NCBI RefSeq assembly: GCF_000422585.1
Contig: NZ_KE383881.1
Coordinates: forward strand, 1-49,304
DNA: 49,304 bases
Direction of reading: 5' to 3'
DNA from: Hugenholtzia roseola DSM 9546
GTDB taxonomy: Bacteria; Bacteroidota; Bacteroidia; Cytophagales; Bernardetiaceae
The notes beneath the pieces were generated by a model. That model saw nothing but the letters and a program-made list of their open reading frames with translations. It was not told where the DNA came from and made no database searches. A program made the position numbers and the translations under genes. Below, in pieces: positions 33,005-40,981 of the stretch; position 1 is the first letter of the stretch; every line of letters starts with the position of its first letter.

Positions 33005-34318
33005 ATGCAAGTCATTTCAATAGAACAATTATACGAAATTTATCTCAAACATCGGGTTATTTCCACAGATACGCGCCATTTGCCTGCAAATTGTCTTTTT
33101 TTCGCGCTTAAAGGCAAAAATTTCAACGGCAACGCCTTTGCCAAAGATGCCCTGCTCAAAGGGGCGGCTTTTGTGGTTATCGACCAAGCCGAGTTTTGCC
33201 CCGAATCGCCTTGGGCAGAGCGCACACTCTTAGTCGCTGACGTATTGGAGAGCTTACAAAAGTTGGCTAATTTTCATAGAAAAAAGCAAAATATTCCTTT
33301 TATAGGGCTAACAGGTAGCAACGGCAAAACAACGAGCAAAGAACTTTTAAAAACCGTTTTGGCAAAAAAATATAAAGTTTATGCCACAGAAGGTAACTTG
33401 AATAATCATATTGGCGTGCCGCTGACCCTTTTGCGTCTGCCCAAAGAAGCAGAAATTGCCGTTATCGAGATGGGGGCAAATAAGGTAGGCGATATTGCCC
33501 AACTTTGCGACATCGCCGAGCCTACACACGGTTTTATCACCAATATCGGCTATGCGCACATCGAGGGTTTTGGCAGTTATGAAGGCGTTTTGAGAGGAAA
33601 AACCGAACTATATCAGTTTCTACGAAGCCACAACGGAACAGTTTTTATTCATTCACAAGATGAGGTACTTTCGAATATGGCAAAAAGATTTGAAAATCCT
33701 ATTTTATATGGAACAAAAAATGATTATGCTTTTCTAACGTTAGAAAAGGTAAGTCCCTTTATCGTCTATCGCGACGAAGAAGACCAGCAGGTGCAGACGC
33801 AACTTATCGGAAGCTACAATTTCCCTAATCTCGCTATCGCTTGGGCAATCGGAAAATACTTTGGCGTTTCGCAAAAACAGGCAAATGAAGCCTTAGCAAG
33901 CTATATTCCCGACAATAATCGTTCTCAAATTATAGAAAAAACCAAACAACAAAATAAAATTATTTTAGATGCTTACAATGCAAACCCCAGCAGCGTGGCG
34001 GCGGCATTGCAAAATTTTGATAGCATAGAGAGTAATTTGCCAAAAATTGCTATCTTAGGCGATATGTACGAATTGGGGAATATCGCGCAAAGCGAGCATC
34101 GCAAGATAATTGATTTAGCAAAAAGTTTGAAAATAGACCTGATTCTACTCTGCGGCAAGCATTACGGCGAGGCACTTTCCCCCAGCGAGTCGGTTTTGCA
34201 CTTCGAAATGAAAAACGATTTAGTGCAATATTTACAACAAAAAACAATCGCGCAGAGTTTAGTTCTCATCAAGGCTTCACGCGGCTTAGGCTTGGAAACC
34301 TTAGTGGAGAGTCTTTAA
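33005..34318 (+). CDS. murF: UDP-N-acetylmuramoyl-tripeptide--D-alanyl-D-alanine ligase
   Basis: MurF adds the D-Ala-D-Ala dipeptide to the UDP-MurNAc-tripeptide, completing the cytoplasmic peptidoglycan precursor. The 437-residue protein has STDTRHLPANCLFFALKG (substrate-binding N-domain), the ATP loop GLTGSNGKTTSKELL (~residue 102), EGNLNNHIGVPLTLLRLP, VIEMGANKVGDIAQL (~158), GYAHIEGFGS with the metal-binding His, and DAYNANPSSVAAAL (~323) in the C-domain. The ATG at 33005 gives the expected start; an in-frame ATG at 32900 would overlap the divergent DUF4112 gene. It stands alone, away from any large mur/dcw cluster. Confidence 0.94.
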   Translation: MQVISIEQLYEIYLKHRVISTDTRHLPANCLFFALKGKNFNGNAFAKDALLKGAAFVVIDQAEFCPESPWAERTLLVADVLESLQKLANFHRKKQNIPFIGLTGSNGKTTSKELLKTVLAKKYKVYATEGNLNNHIGVPLTLLRLPKEAEIAVIEMGANKVGDIAQLCDIAEPTHGFITNIGYAHIEGFGSYEGVLRGKTELYQFLRSHNGTVFIHSQDEVLSNMAKRFENPILYGTKNDYAFLTLEKVSPFIVYRDEEDQQVQTQLIGSYNFPNLAIAWAIGKYFGVSQKQANEALASYIPDNNRSQIIEKTKQQNKIILDAYNANPSSVAAALQNFDSIESNLPKIAILGDMYELGNIAQSEHRKIIDLAKSLKIDLILLCGKHYGEALSPSESVLHFEMKNDLVQYLQQKTIAQSLVLIKASRGLGLETLVESL

Positions 34319-34332
34319 TTTTTATTTTACCT

Positions 34333-34367
34333 ACACAAAACTAATAGTTTTTCTATTAGTTTTGTGT
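34333..34367. terminator. Hairpin between murF and mscS-type gene
   Basis: ACACAAAACTAATAG and CTATTAGTTTTGTGT form a perfect 15-bp stem with a TTTTT loop. A long T tract is lacking after it, so termination is likely but may be partial. It overlaps an in-frame ATG at 34364, supporting the later mscS start. Confidence 0.65.
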
Positions 34368-34387
34368 ACTTTCTCTCAAACTATTTT

Positions 34388-35308
34388 ATGAAAGAACTAA
34401 CCCTTGCACAACTTATCGAGCGTGCTTATTTACAACTTATTGAAAAATTGATAGGTTGGTATGATGAATTGATAAAACTTTTTCCTAATCTTCTGTTAGC
34501 AATATTAGTTATTTTCTTTGTCAATTATCTTGCCATTGGTGCAAAACGTGTCGTAGAAAAGGTTGTTAGGCGTTTGAGTAGCAGTCCGCAGGTGCTTTCT
34601 GTGGTGCGCGGCATTGTTTTTTATTTGGTTTGGATTGCAGGTCTGATGGTCGCGCTCAATGTTTTAAATTTAGAAAAAACCGTTACTTCGCTTTTGGCAG
34701 GCGCAGGTGTGATTGGCTTGGCATTGAGTTTTGCCTTTCAAGATTTGGCAACTAATTTTATTTCAGGTCTTTTTATTATGATAGAACGCCCCTTCAATAT
34801 TGGAGATTTTATAGAAACTAATGGATTTGAAGGACACATAGAGCGCATTGGTATCCGTTCCATCGTGATAAAGACCTTAGACGAGCAGCATGTTATCATT
34901 CCCTCGAAGGATATTTTTCAGCAGCCGCTCAAAAATTACAACTTAGGCATAGAGCGGCGCGTAACTTTGGCAGTCGGGATTTCTTATGGCGAGGAGTTGG
35001 AAAAAATCCGTCAGGTTACAAAAAAAGCCGTAGAGCCGCTCGAACAAGTGGTGCAGCAAAAAGGGATTCACGTGCATTTTTACGAATTTGGCGATAGTTC
35101 TATCAATTTCGAGTTGCGATTTTGGATAAAAAGTTCCGACCCAATGTACTTCTTGGAGGCGCGAAGTGCTGCAATTATGGCTATCAAACGCGCCTATGAT
35201 GCCAACCAAATCGTCATTCCGTTCCCCATTCGCACCCTTGCTTTTGACATCAAAGGCGGAAAAGGTTTGGAGGAGGTTCTCAAAAATAGCCAGTCCAAAC
35301 CGCAGTGA
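34388..35308 (+). CDS. MscS-family mechanosensitive channel
   Basis: 306 residues. Three membrane segments lie at about 31-50 (LLLAILVIFFVNYLAIG), 74-95 (GIVFYLVWIAGLMVAL) and the pore-lining TM3 (SLLAGAGVIGLALSFAFQD) near 105-125. It is followed by the cytoplasmic beta domain (RPFNIGDFIETNGFEGHIERIG) and the alpha/beta region. It probably releases solutes on hypo-osmotic shock. The start at 34388 avoids the murF hairpin. The stop codon (TGA, 35306-35308) lies inside the beginning of repeat copy e (CAGTGAGG), so the last codon is set by the repeat. Confidence 0.9.
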   Translation: MKELTLAQLIERAYLQLIEKLIGWYDELIKLFPNLLLAILVIFFVNYLAIGAKRVVEKVVRRLSSSPQVLSVVRGIVFYLVWIAGLMVALNVLNLEKTVTSLLAGAGVIGLALSFAFQDLATNFISGLFIMIERPFNIGDFIETNGFEGHIERIGIRSIVIKTLDEQHVIIPSKDIFQQPLKNYNLGIERRVTLAVGISYGEELEKIRQVTKKAVEPLEQVVQQKGIHVHFYEFGDSSINFELRFWIKSSDPMYFLEARSAAIMAIKRAYDANQIVIPFPIRTLAFDIKGGKGLEEVLKNSQSKPQ

Positions 35309-35473
35309 GGTTAAATTCTAAAAATCAAATGCAAATGTAGGGACAAGGCACTGCCTTGTCCGCAGTGAGATTGAAATAAAAAAGGGTTTCAGACTTAAAA
35401 AATAGAGCATAAGCCAAATTTTATTTCGTTTCTAATTGCACAAGACAAGTCCTTTTATAGAACTTAACATTAC
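35303..35473 (+). repeat. Intergenic repeat, copy e
   Basis: Nearly consensus: CAGTGAGGTTAAATTC, core GTAGGGACAAGGCACTGCCTTGTCC, GCAGTGAGATTGAAATAAAA, TTTTATTTCG and AGAACTTAACATTAC. It overlaps the last six bases of the MscS gene and ends 61 bases before the next start codon. Confidence 0.88.
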
Positions 35474-35534
35474 GGGGCGAAGATGGGGCTTTTATCGTTC
35501 TAACACTGCCAGCAAAGGTCTAATAACCGTTTTT

Positions 35535-38500
35535 ATGCGACAAAAAATTATTTTTATTTTTTTTGCGATTTTTATTGTTTTTTTGTTGCTTTCTAATCAA
35601 ACTACAAAAGCGCAGCAGCCTTGTAAATCTTTATTATTTGATTTGGAAAAAGAGGTATTTTTTTATGAATTTGATTACGATACTTTGCCAATTTTGCCTG
35701 AAAGCTTCACGCTACAAATAGGGGCGCAGCCAGTTATGCCAACCGATTTTAGGCTCGAATGGAAATACACCAATCCGCAGCAAGGACTATGTAGGGTAGA
35801 AATTATACTATTAAACGAAGAAAAAAAGACAGCTAAAAATCTAACACTTTGTTTTAGCCTTTTGCCCGACTTGCTCCTACAAAAGCGAGCCTATCGCTCG
35901 CAGGCGCGTTACGATTCGCTCGAAAATCAGCTTATTTTGCTCGATACGGCACAAAATCAGTTTGACACGCCTTTTATTTTAGAAGAAAAACGGGAGGAAC
36001 TTTTTAGTTCAGATTTGCAGAAAAGTGGTAGCCTAACGCGTGGCATTTCTGTTGGAAACCGACAAGATGTCTTTGTAAATTCTAATCTTAACTTACAATT
36101 AGAAGGAAATATTACCGAAGATTTGCACCTTTCTGCCCTTATTTCCGACCAAGATGTCCCCTTCCAGCCCGAAGGTAACACCCAACAGTTACAACAGTTT
36201 GATAGAATTTTACTTACTTTAAAACATAAAAAAGCTACCTTGCAGGCAGGTGATGTAATTCTACAAAATCAAAAAGAAAACTATTTTTTGCGATACTATA
36301 AAAACGTACAGGGTGCGCTTTTAGTTGGAAACCGAAGCAAAAAAGAGGAAAATAAAGTTTATTTTGTGCCTAAAATTGGCGTTGCTTCGGCAAAAGGGCA
36401 GTTTCATAGTTATCAGTTGGAAGTGCAGGAAGGAGTGCAGGGTGCTTACCGTTTGGAGGGTGCAAATAATGAGCGTTTTATCATCATTCAGGCTGCTTCG
36501 GAGCGCGTATTTTTAGATGGGCGTTTGCTGCAAAGAGGATTTAATTACGATTATGTCATAGATTACAATACGGCTGAAATTACTTTCAATACCAATATTT
36601 TAATTACTCGTTTTAGTAGAGTGCGCGTAGAGTTTGAATACACGAACCAAAATTACAATCGTACTATTTCTATGGTAGGCGCAGAAATTAGCTATAAAAA
36701 ATGGCATTTTCAAACTGAACATTACACCGAAAAAGACGCAGCACGCAATCCCATTGGCTTTGAACTTTCCGAAAAAAGACGCGAAATTTTAGAAAATGCA
36801 GGCAATAATCCTCTCTTGGCGGTTTCTGAAAGTAGTGAGTTGATTGCCGATTTTTCTGCCAATCAAATCCTTTATACCCAAATAGACACACTTTTTGAGG
36901 GTCAGATTTATCGCATTTATAGGCGAGCCAGTGAAGGAGATAGTCCCCTTTTTCGCGTTGCTTTTTCAGAAGTAGGCACTAATTTGGGCGATTATCGCTT
37001 AGGCGAACCCCTTGCCAATGGGCGTGCTTACGTTTGGGTAGGAAAAAATAGAGGCAATTTTGCCCCTGTTCGCTTATTGCCCTTGCCGAATCAGAAGCAA
37101 ATGACAGTTTTTAAAATGCAATACGATTTAAACCAAAATCAGTATTTTTTTGGCGAATTAGCACTTTCCAAACAAGATAAAAATTTGCTATCTTCTTTGG
37201 AAGAGGCTCAAAATCAAGGTTTTGCCTATAAAATTGGCTATCAAAACAAGGGAACGCCGCTTTTTAAACAAAAAAATAAGGAAAAAAATCTTCAAAAAAA
37301 TAGTATCCAAAAAGACACTATTCAAAATGATACAATGCAGAAAGAAGTTTGGCAATGGAAAGCATTAGCCGATTTGGAATGGAATACACCTAATTTTAGT
37401 TTCATCGACCGTTTTCGTAGTATAGAGTACGATAGAAATTGGAATACCCAAACCGATTCGGCGGCGCGAGATGTGATTGCGCAGGTAGGTCTGGGAATTT
37501 TTCAAAACAACGACAACCAAATTTGGTATCAGGCAGCGTATCGCAATAGAGTAGGCGATACTGATGGCAGGCAGCAATTTTTAAAATTATACAAAAAATT
37601 TCCTTTTTTAATCGTGAAAAATGATTTGTTTTGGCTACAAAATAAGAAAAAATTATCAGAAAATCTTACATCTGTAAGCAAAAATCAGCAAGCAACTTGG
37701 CTACAAATCAGAAGCGAGTGGCGTTTGCCCTTCCGTTATGTGCAGCCTGCCTACGTATTTGAATGGGACAAAAATAGCTTGCAAGTGGGCGATTCTGTGC
37801 TTTCTACCCTTATGAATTTCGAGCAGCATCTTTTTTCTTTGCAGCAGGGAGATAGCAGTCGCCACCAATTTGAGGCTTCCTATGCGGTGAGGCGCGATTT
37901 TTTGCCACAGGAAGGGGAAATGCGACCCTTTGCGGATTCGCGCACCCTACAAGTGGGTTTGGCTTTGGGGCAGGGCAGGCGCAAGCGTGAAGATTTTAGT
38001 AAAAATCACAATGCAAATTTTAATTTTACGTATAGGAATTTAAACTATTTGATAGATTCGCTTGCCACTACTTCGGAAGAAACCCTAATGGGGCGTTTGG
38101 TTTATAGTGGAAATTGGTTGAAAAATTCAATCAAACAGGAATTTTCTTTGGCAATAGCAACAGGCAGAGAGCCTGCGCGAGAATACACCTTCGTCGAGGT
38201 CAATGTGGGACAAGGTACGCACACTTGGCGCGACGACAACGCCGACGGGGTGCAGCAATTAGACGAATTTTATGAAGCCTTTAATACAGACGAAAGACAA
38301 TATATCAAACTATTTACGCCAACGGCAAACTACATTTCGGCTTATACAAATGATTTTATATATAAATTAAATTTGCAAACTCCTGCTCATTGGAAAGATA
38401 AAAAGAATTTTTGGCTACGTCAGTTGCGCAAGTTTTCGGCTCTAATGGCTTGGCAGAAAAGCCGAAAAACGACTGAAAATGAGCTATTTAGCCGTCTTAA

Positions 38501-39185
38501 TCCTTTTTACGCTGGGGGGCAAAACCAAGAGAATCTGCTTGCAAATCGTCAGAGCCTACGCGCGACACTTTTTTTCTATCGCAACAATCCCAAATATGGA
38601 GCAGAGCTAAATTTTTTAGAAAATATACAAAAAAATTTATTAGCAAATGGCTTTGAAAGCAGAACGAATCAAGATTACGAACTCAATTTGCGTTACGCGC
38701 CTTCGCCTTATTGGTTGCTACGTTTGATAGGGAAAAGACAATTTTTAGACCAAAGTTCTGATTTTTTATTAAACAAAAACTATCAAATTTTACAAAATAG
38801 CCTTACGCCTTTTGTGTCATTTCAACCTTCTTCTATCTTTCGTATCGCGCTTAGTTTTCGTTATGCCCAAAAACAAAACCCTTTGGGCGGTGAATCGGCG
38901 CGTTTGCAGGAATGGCAGGCGGAGCTACGCCTTTCGCAGGCTACGAATCGCCTTTTGAGTGCCAAAATGCGCTTTCTTCGCTTTCAATTTGAAGGAAATG
39001 CGCAATCGCCTTTGGGTTATGAAATGTTAGAATCATTGCAAAATGGACAAAATATTACGTGGGAATTAAACCTACAACAGCGCGTTGCGGGGGGCTTACA
39101 ACTTACTTTTAGTTATGAAGGGCGCAAATCGCCGCAGGTTTCGGTTGTGCATACAGGGCGCATGCAAATTTCAGCACTTTTTTAG
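35535..39185 (+). CDS. Large outer-membrane beta-barrel protein, SprA-like motifs
   Basis: 1216 residues with a signal peptide (KIIFIFFAIFIVFLLLSN, cleavage near KAQQ). The plug-like N-terminal third has SGSLTRGISVGNRQDVFVN (~163-181), FQPEGNTQQLQQFDR (~210), and VFLDGRLLQRGFNYDYVIDY (~325); these recall motifs of SprA, the T9SS translocon, but the protein is far shorter than SprA. From ~390 on, alternating aromatic strands suggest a barrel; GTHTWRDDNADGVQQLDEF lies near 893. It is probably a Bacteroidota family of outer-membrane proteins without assigned function. The start was chosen by the signal peptide; an in-frame ATG at 35436 lies inside repeat copy e. A TolC-like gene follows. Confidence 0.7.
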   Translation: MRQKIIFIFFAIFIVFLLLSNQTTKAQQPCKSLLFDLEKEVFFYEFDYDTLPILPESFTLQIGAQPVMPTDFRLEWKYTNPQQGLCRVEIILLNEEKKTAKNLTLCFSLLPDLLLQKRAYRSQARYDSLENQLILLDTAQNQFDTPFILEEKREELFSSDLQKSGSLTRGISVGNRQDVFVNSNLNLQLEGNITEDLHLSALISDQDVPFQPEGNTQQLQQFDRILLTLKHKKATLQAGDVILQNQKENYFLRYYKNVQGALLVGNRSKKEENKVYFVPKIGVASAKGQFHSYQLEVQEGVQGAYRLEGANNERFIIIQAASERVFLDGRLLQRGFNYDYVIDYNTAEITFNTNILITRFSRVRVEFEYTNQNYNRTISMVGAEISYKKWHFQTEHYTEKDAARNPIGFELSEKRREILENAGNNPLLAVSESSELIADFSANQILYTQIDTLFEGQIYRIYRRASEGDSPLFRVAFSEVGTNLGDYRLGEPLANGRAYVWVGKNRGNFAPVRLLPLPNQKQMTVFKMQYDLNQNQYFFGELALSKQDKNLLSSLEEAQNQGFAYKIGYQNKGTPLFKQKNKEKNLQKNSIQKDTIQNDTMQKEVWQWKALADLEWNTPNFSFIDRFRSIEYDRNWNTQTDSAARDVIAQVGLGIFQNNDNQIWYQAAYRNRVGDTDGRQQFLKLYKKFPFLIVKNDLFWLQNKKKLSENLTSVSKNQQATWLQIRSEWRLPFRYVQPAYVFEWDKNSLQVGDSVLSTLMNFEQHLFSLQQGDSSRHQFEASYAVRRDFLPQEGEMRPFADSRTLQVGLALGQGRRKREDFSKNHNANFNFTYRNLNYLIDSLATTSEETLMGRLVYSGNWLKNSIKQEFSLAIATGREPAREYTFVEVNVGQGTHTWRDDNADGVQQLDEFYEAFNTDERQYIKLFTPTANYISAYTNDFIYKLNLQTPAHWKDKKNFWLRQLRKFSALMAWQKSRKTTENELFSRLNPFYAGGQNQENLLANRQSLRATLFFYRNNPKYGAELNFLENIQKNLLANGFESRTNQDYELNLRYAPSPYWLLRLIGKRQFLDQSSDFLLNKNYQILQNSLTPFVSFQPSSIFRIALSFRYAQKQNPLGGESARLQEWQAELRLSQATNRLLSAKMRFLRFQFEGNAQSPLGYEMLESLQNGQNITWELNLQQRVAGGLQLTFSYEGRKSPQVSVVHTGRMQISALF

Positions 39186-39353
39186 AAAAAAACAAAAAAA
39201 TGAAAATAAATTGTGTTTTTCCAATGTTTTTTTAAATGAAAACAGTCCTCGCGCCCTTTATGATTTTTTAAGTAAGAAGAAACGCCTCGATGCAACTTAT
39301 TTCGGACTAACTTTGTGGTTCTTTCTCTTTTCTTCATTCACGCTTCCAAACTT

Positions 39354-40766
39354 ATGCAGCAGAATACACTACTTTCTTTTCTAAAAACGCGCCTCTCTCT
39401 ATTGGACAAAAATCACTATTTTCTTTTGTTGGGGAGTCTTTGCCTACTTTTTCAGACCGAAAGCCGCGCCCAAACGCCTTTGAGTCTTGCTGACGCGCTT
39501 ACAAAGAGTTTGACTAATAATTATAGCATTAAAATAGAACAAAAAAGAGTAGAACGGACAGCCCTCAATAACAATGGCGGTGAGGCAGGTAGATTGCCTA
39601 CTATCTTACTCAATTTAGGACAAAACAATGGCATCAATAACATCGATAACCCTGCCTCATTCCTTTCAGGCAATATCATCAACAATAGTGTGCAGCCTTC
39701 TGTGAGTCTGAACTGGTTACTTTTTGGGGGCAATCGGGTGAGCATAGAAAAAAGTAGGCTCGAAAATTTGGAGCAGGAGGCGCAAGGCAATTTCGAAATT
39801 GTTTTGCAAAATACAGCCCAAGCGGTTTTGATGGCATATTACAAGGCGCGATTGGAACAGGAAAGAATTTCTGTTTTAGAAAAAGTATTAAAATATTCTA
39901 AGGATAGATATGAATATGCTAAGACTAAATTAGACTTGGGCTTGGGCAATAGCAGTGAGATTTTATTAGAAGAAACCAATTACTTAACCGATTCGGTTAA
40001 TGTTTTGAATCAAAAATTAGTGGCGCGTAATGCACAGCGCGATTTAAACCTACTTTTAGCGGAAAAAAACATAGACCAACTTTATATCCTGACCGATAAG
40101 CTCGAAGTTGTGCCACAGGATTTTGATTGGCAGACTTTGGAGAAGGAAATGATGGCGGCAAATGCCGACCTGCGCAAACAGTTTCTAAGTCAGGAGGTTT
40201 TGAAAACTACTTTGGCGTATCAAAAGGCTTTGGCAATGCCGACGCTTAATTTTGAGGCTGGTTTTTCTACCAACTTCAACCGTCAGGATTTGAGCCAAGC
40301 CGTTTTTGCAGGGGGCAATGCCGAGCCACCACAAGAACCCATCAACGCGCGAACCATGAATTATTTTGGCAATTTCACCGTTTCTTTCACCCTTTTCAAT
40401 GGGGGCAAAATCCAACGTGCCATCGAGCGAGCGCGAATTGATGAGAATATCGGCAATTTGGGCATCGAGCAGATTCAACTTTCTCTTTCACGCGACCTTT
40501 TGGCAGCTTTGGATTTATACAATGTCCGAAAACAACTTTTAAATATCAACACACAGGCGCGAAAGGTAGCCGAGCGCAATCTCGAAATTTCGCAAGAGCG
40601 TTTTCAGGCAGGTGTCATCAATTCTTTTGATTACCGTCAGGTGCAAAATAATTATCAAAATGCGGCTTTTTCCGAATTACAAGCCATTTACAACCTACTC
40701 GATAGCCACACGACGCTCCTGCGCCTAACGGGAGGGATTTTGAAAAAAGAGCAAAATCCGAAGTAG
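39354..40766 (+). CDS. TolC-family outer-membrane efflux protein
   Basis: 470 residues with an N-terminal signal region (FLLLGSLCLLFQTESRA, cleavage near RAQT). The mature protein has the two-repeat TolC pattern: PLSLADALTKSLTNNYSIKI opening, long helices with heptad spacing, SVSLNWLLFGGNR (~110) as a strand segment, and AERNLEISQERFQAGVINSFDYRQ (~405) closing the second repeat. It would form the trimeric outer-membrane duct of an efflux or export system. No inner-membrane pump or adaptor gene is adjacent in the window. The start was set at the ATG just before the signal sequence. Confidence 0.88.
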   Translation: MQQNTLLSFLKTRLSLLDKNHYFLLLGSLCLLFQTESRAQTPLSLADALTKSLTNNYSIKIEQKRVERTALNNNGGEAGRLPTILLNLGQNNGINNIDNPASFLSGNIINNSVQPSVSLNWLLFGGNRVSIEKSRLENLEQEAQGNFEIVLQNTAQAVLMAYYKARLEQERISVLEKVLKYSKDRYEYAKTKLDLGLGNSSEILLEETNYLTDSVNVLNQKLVARNAQRDLNLLLAEKNIDQLYILTDKLEVVPQDFDWQTLEKEMMAANADLRKQFLSQEVLKTTLAYQKALAMPTLNFEAGFSTNFNRQDLSQAVFAGGNAEPPQEPINARTMNYFGNFTVSFTLFNGGKIQRAIERARIDENIGNLGIEQIQLSLSRDLLAALDLYNVRKQLLNINTQARKVAERNLEISQERFQAGVINSFDYRQVQNNYQNAAFSELQAIYNLLDSHTTLLRLTGGILKKEQNPK

Positions 40767-40849
40767 CGGATTTAAGTCGCCTAAATTGGGGTGTCCAAAC
40801 AAAGCAACTTCCATTTAGCAAATTGGCGTGAGGTATCGTATAAATTTCT

Positions 40850-40857
40850 TAACTTTG
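40850..40857 (+). promoter_or_regulatory. -7 box for the glycine-rich protein gene
   Basis: TAACTTTG matches TAnnTTTG. The best upstream TTG is at about 24 bases, longer than ideal. Transcription would begin near 40863. Confidence 0.5.
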
Positions 40858-40865
40858 CACCCTTA

Positions 40866-40899
40866 AAACCCTATTGATAGCCTCCTATCAATGGGGTTT
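40866..40899 (+). promoter_or_regulatory. Leader hairpin at the predicted start of the glycine-rich gene transcript
   Basis: AAACCCTATTGATAG (40866-40880) pairs with CTATCAATGGGGTTT (40885-40899): 15 pairs, one of them T-G wobble, with a CCTC loop, followed by CTTTTCTATTT. It starts within a few bases of the predicted transcription start, as the rplM leader hairpin does. It may instead terminate the tolC-like gene, 100 bases upstream. Confidence 0.55.
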
Positions 40900-40981
40900 C
40901 TTTTCTATTTAACGTTTCTCAAACCTTTTATTGTTCGAACCGTACATAAGTACATTTAACTCTTTAAAACCAAAAAAACGC

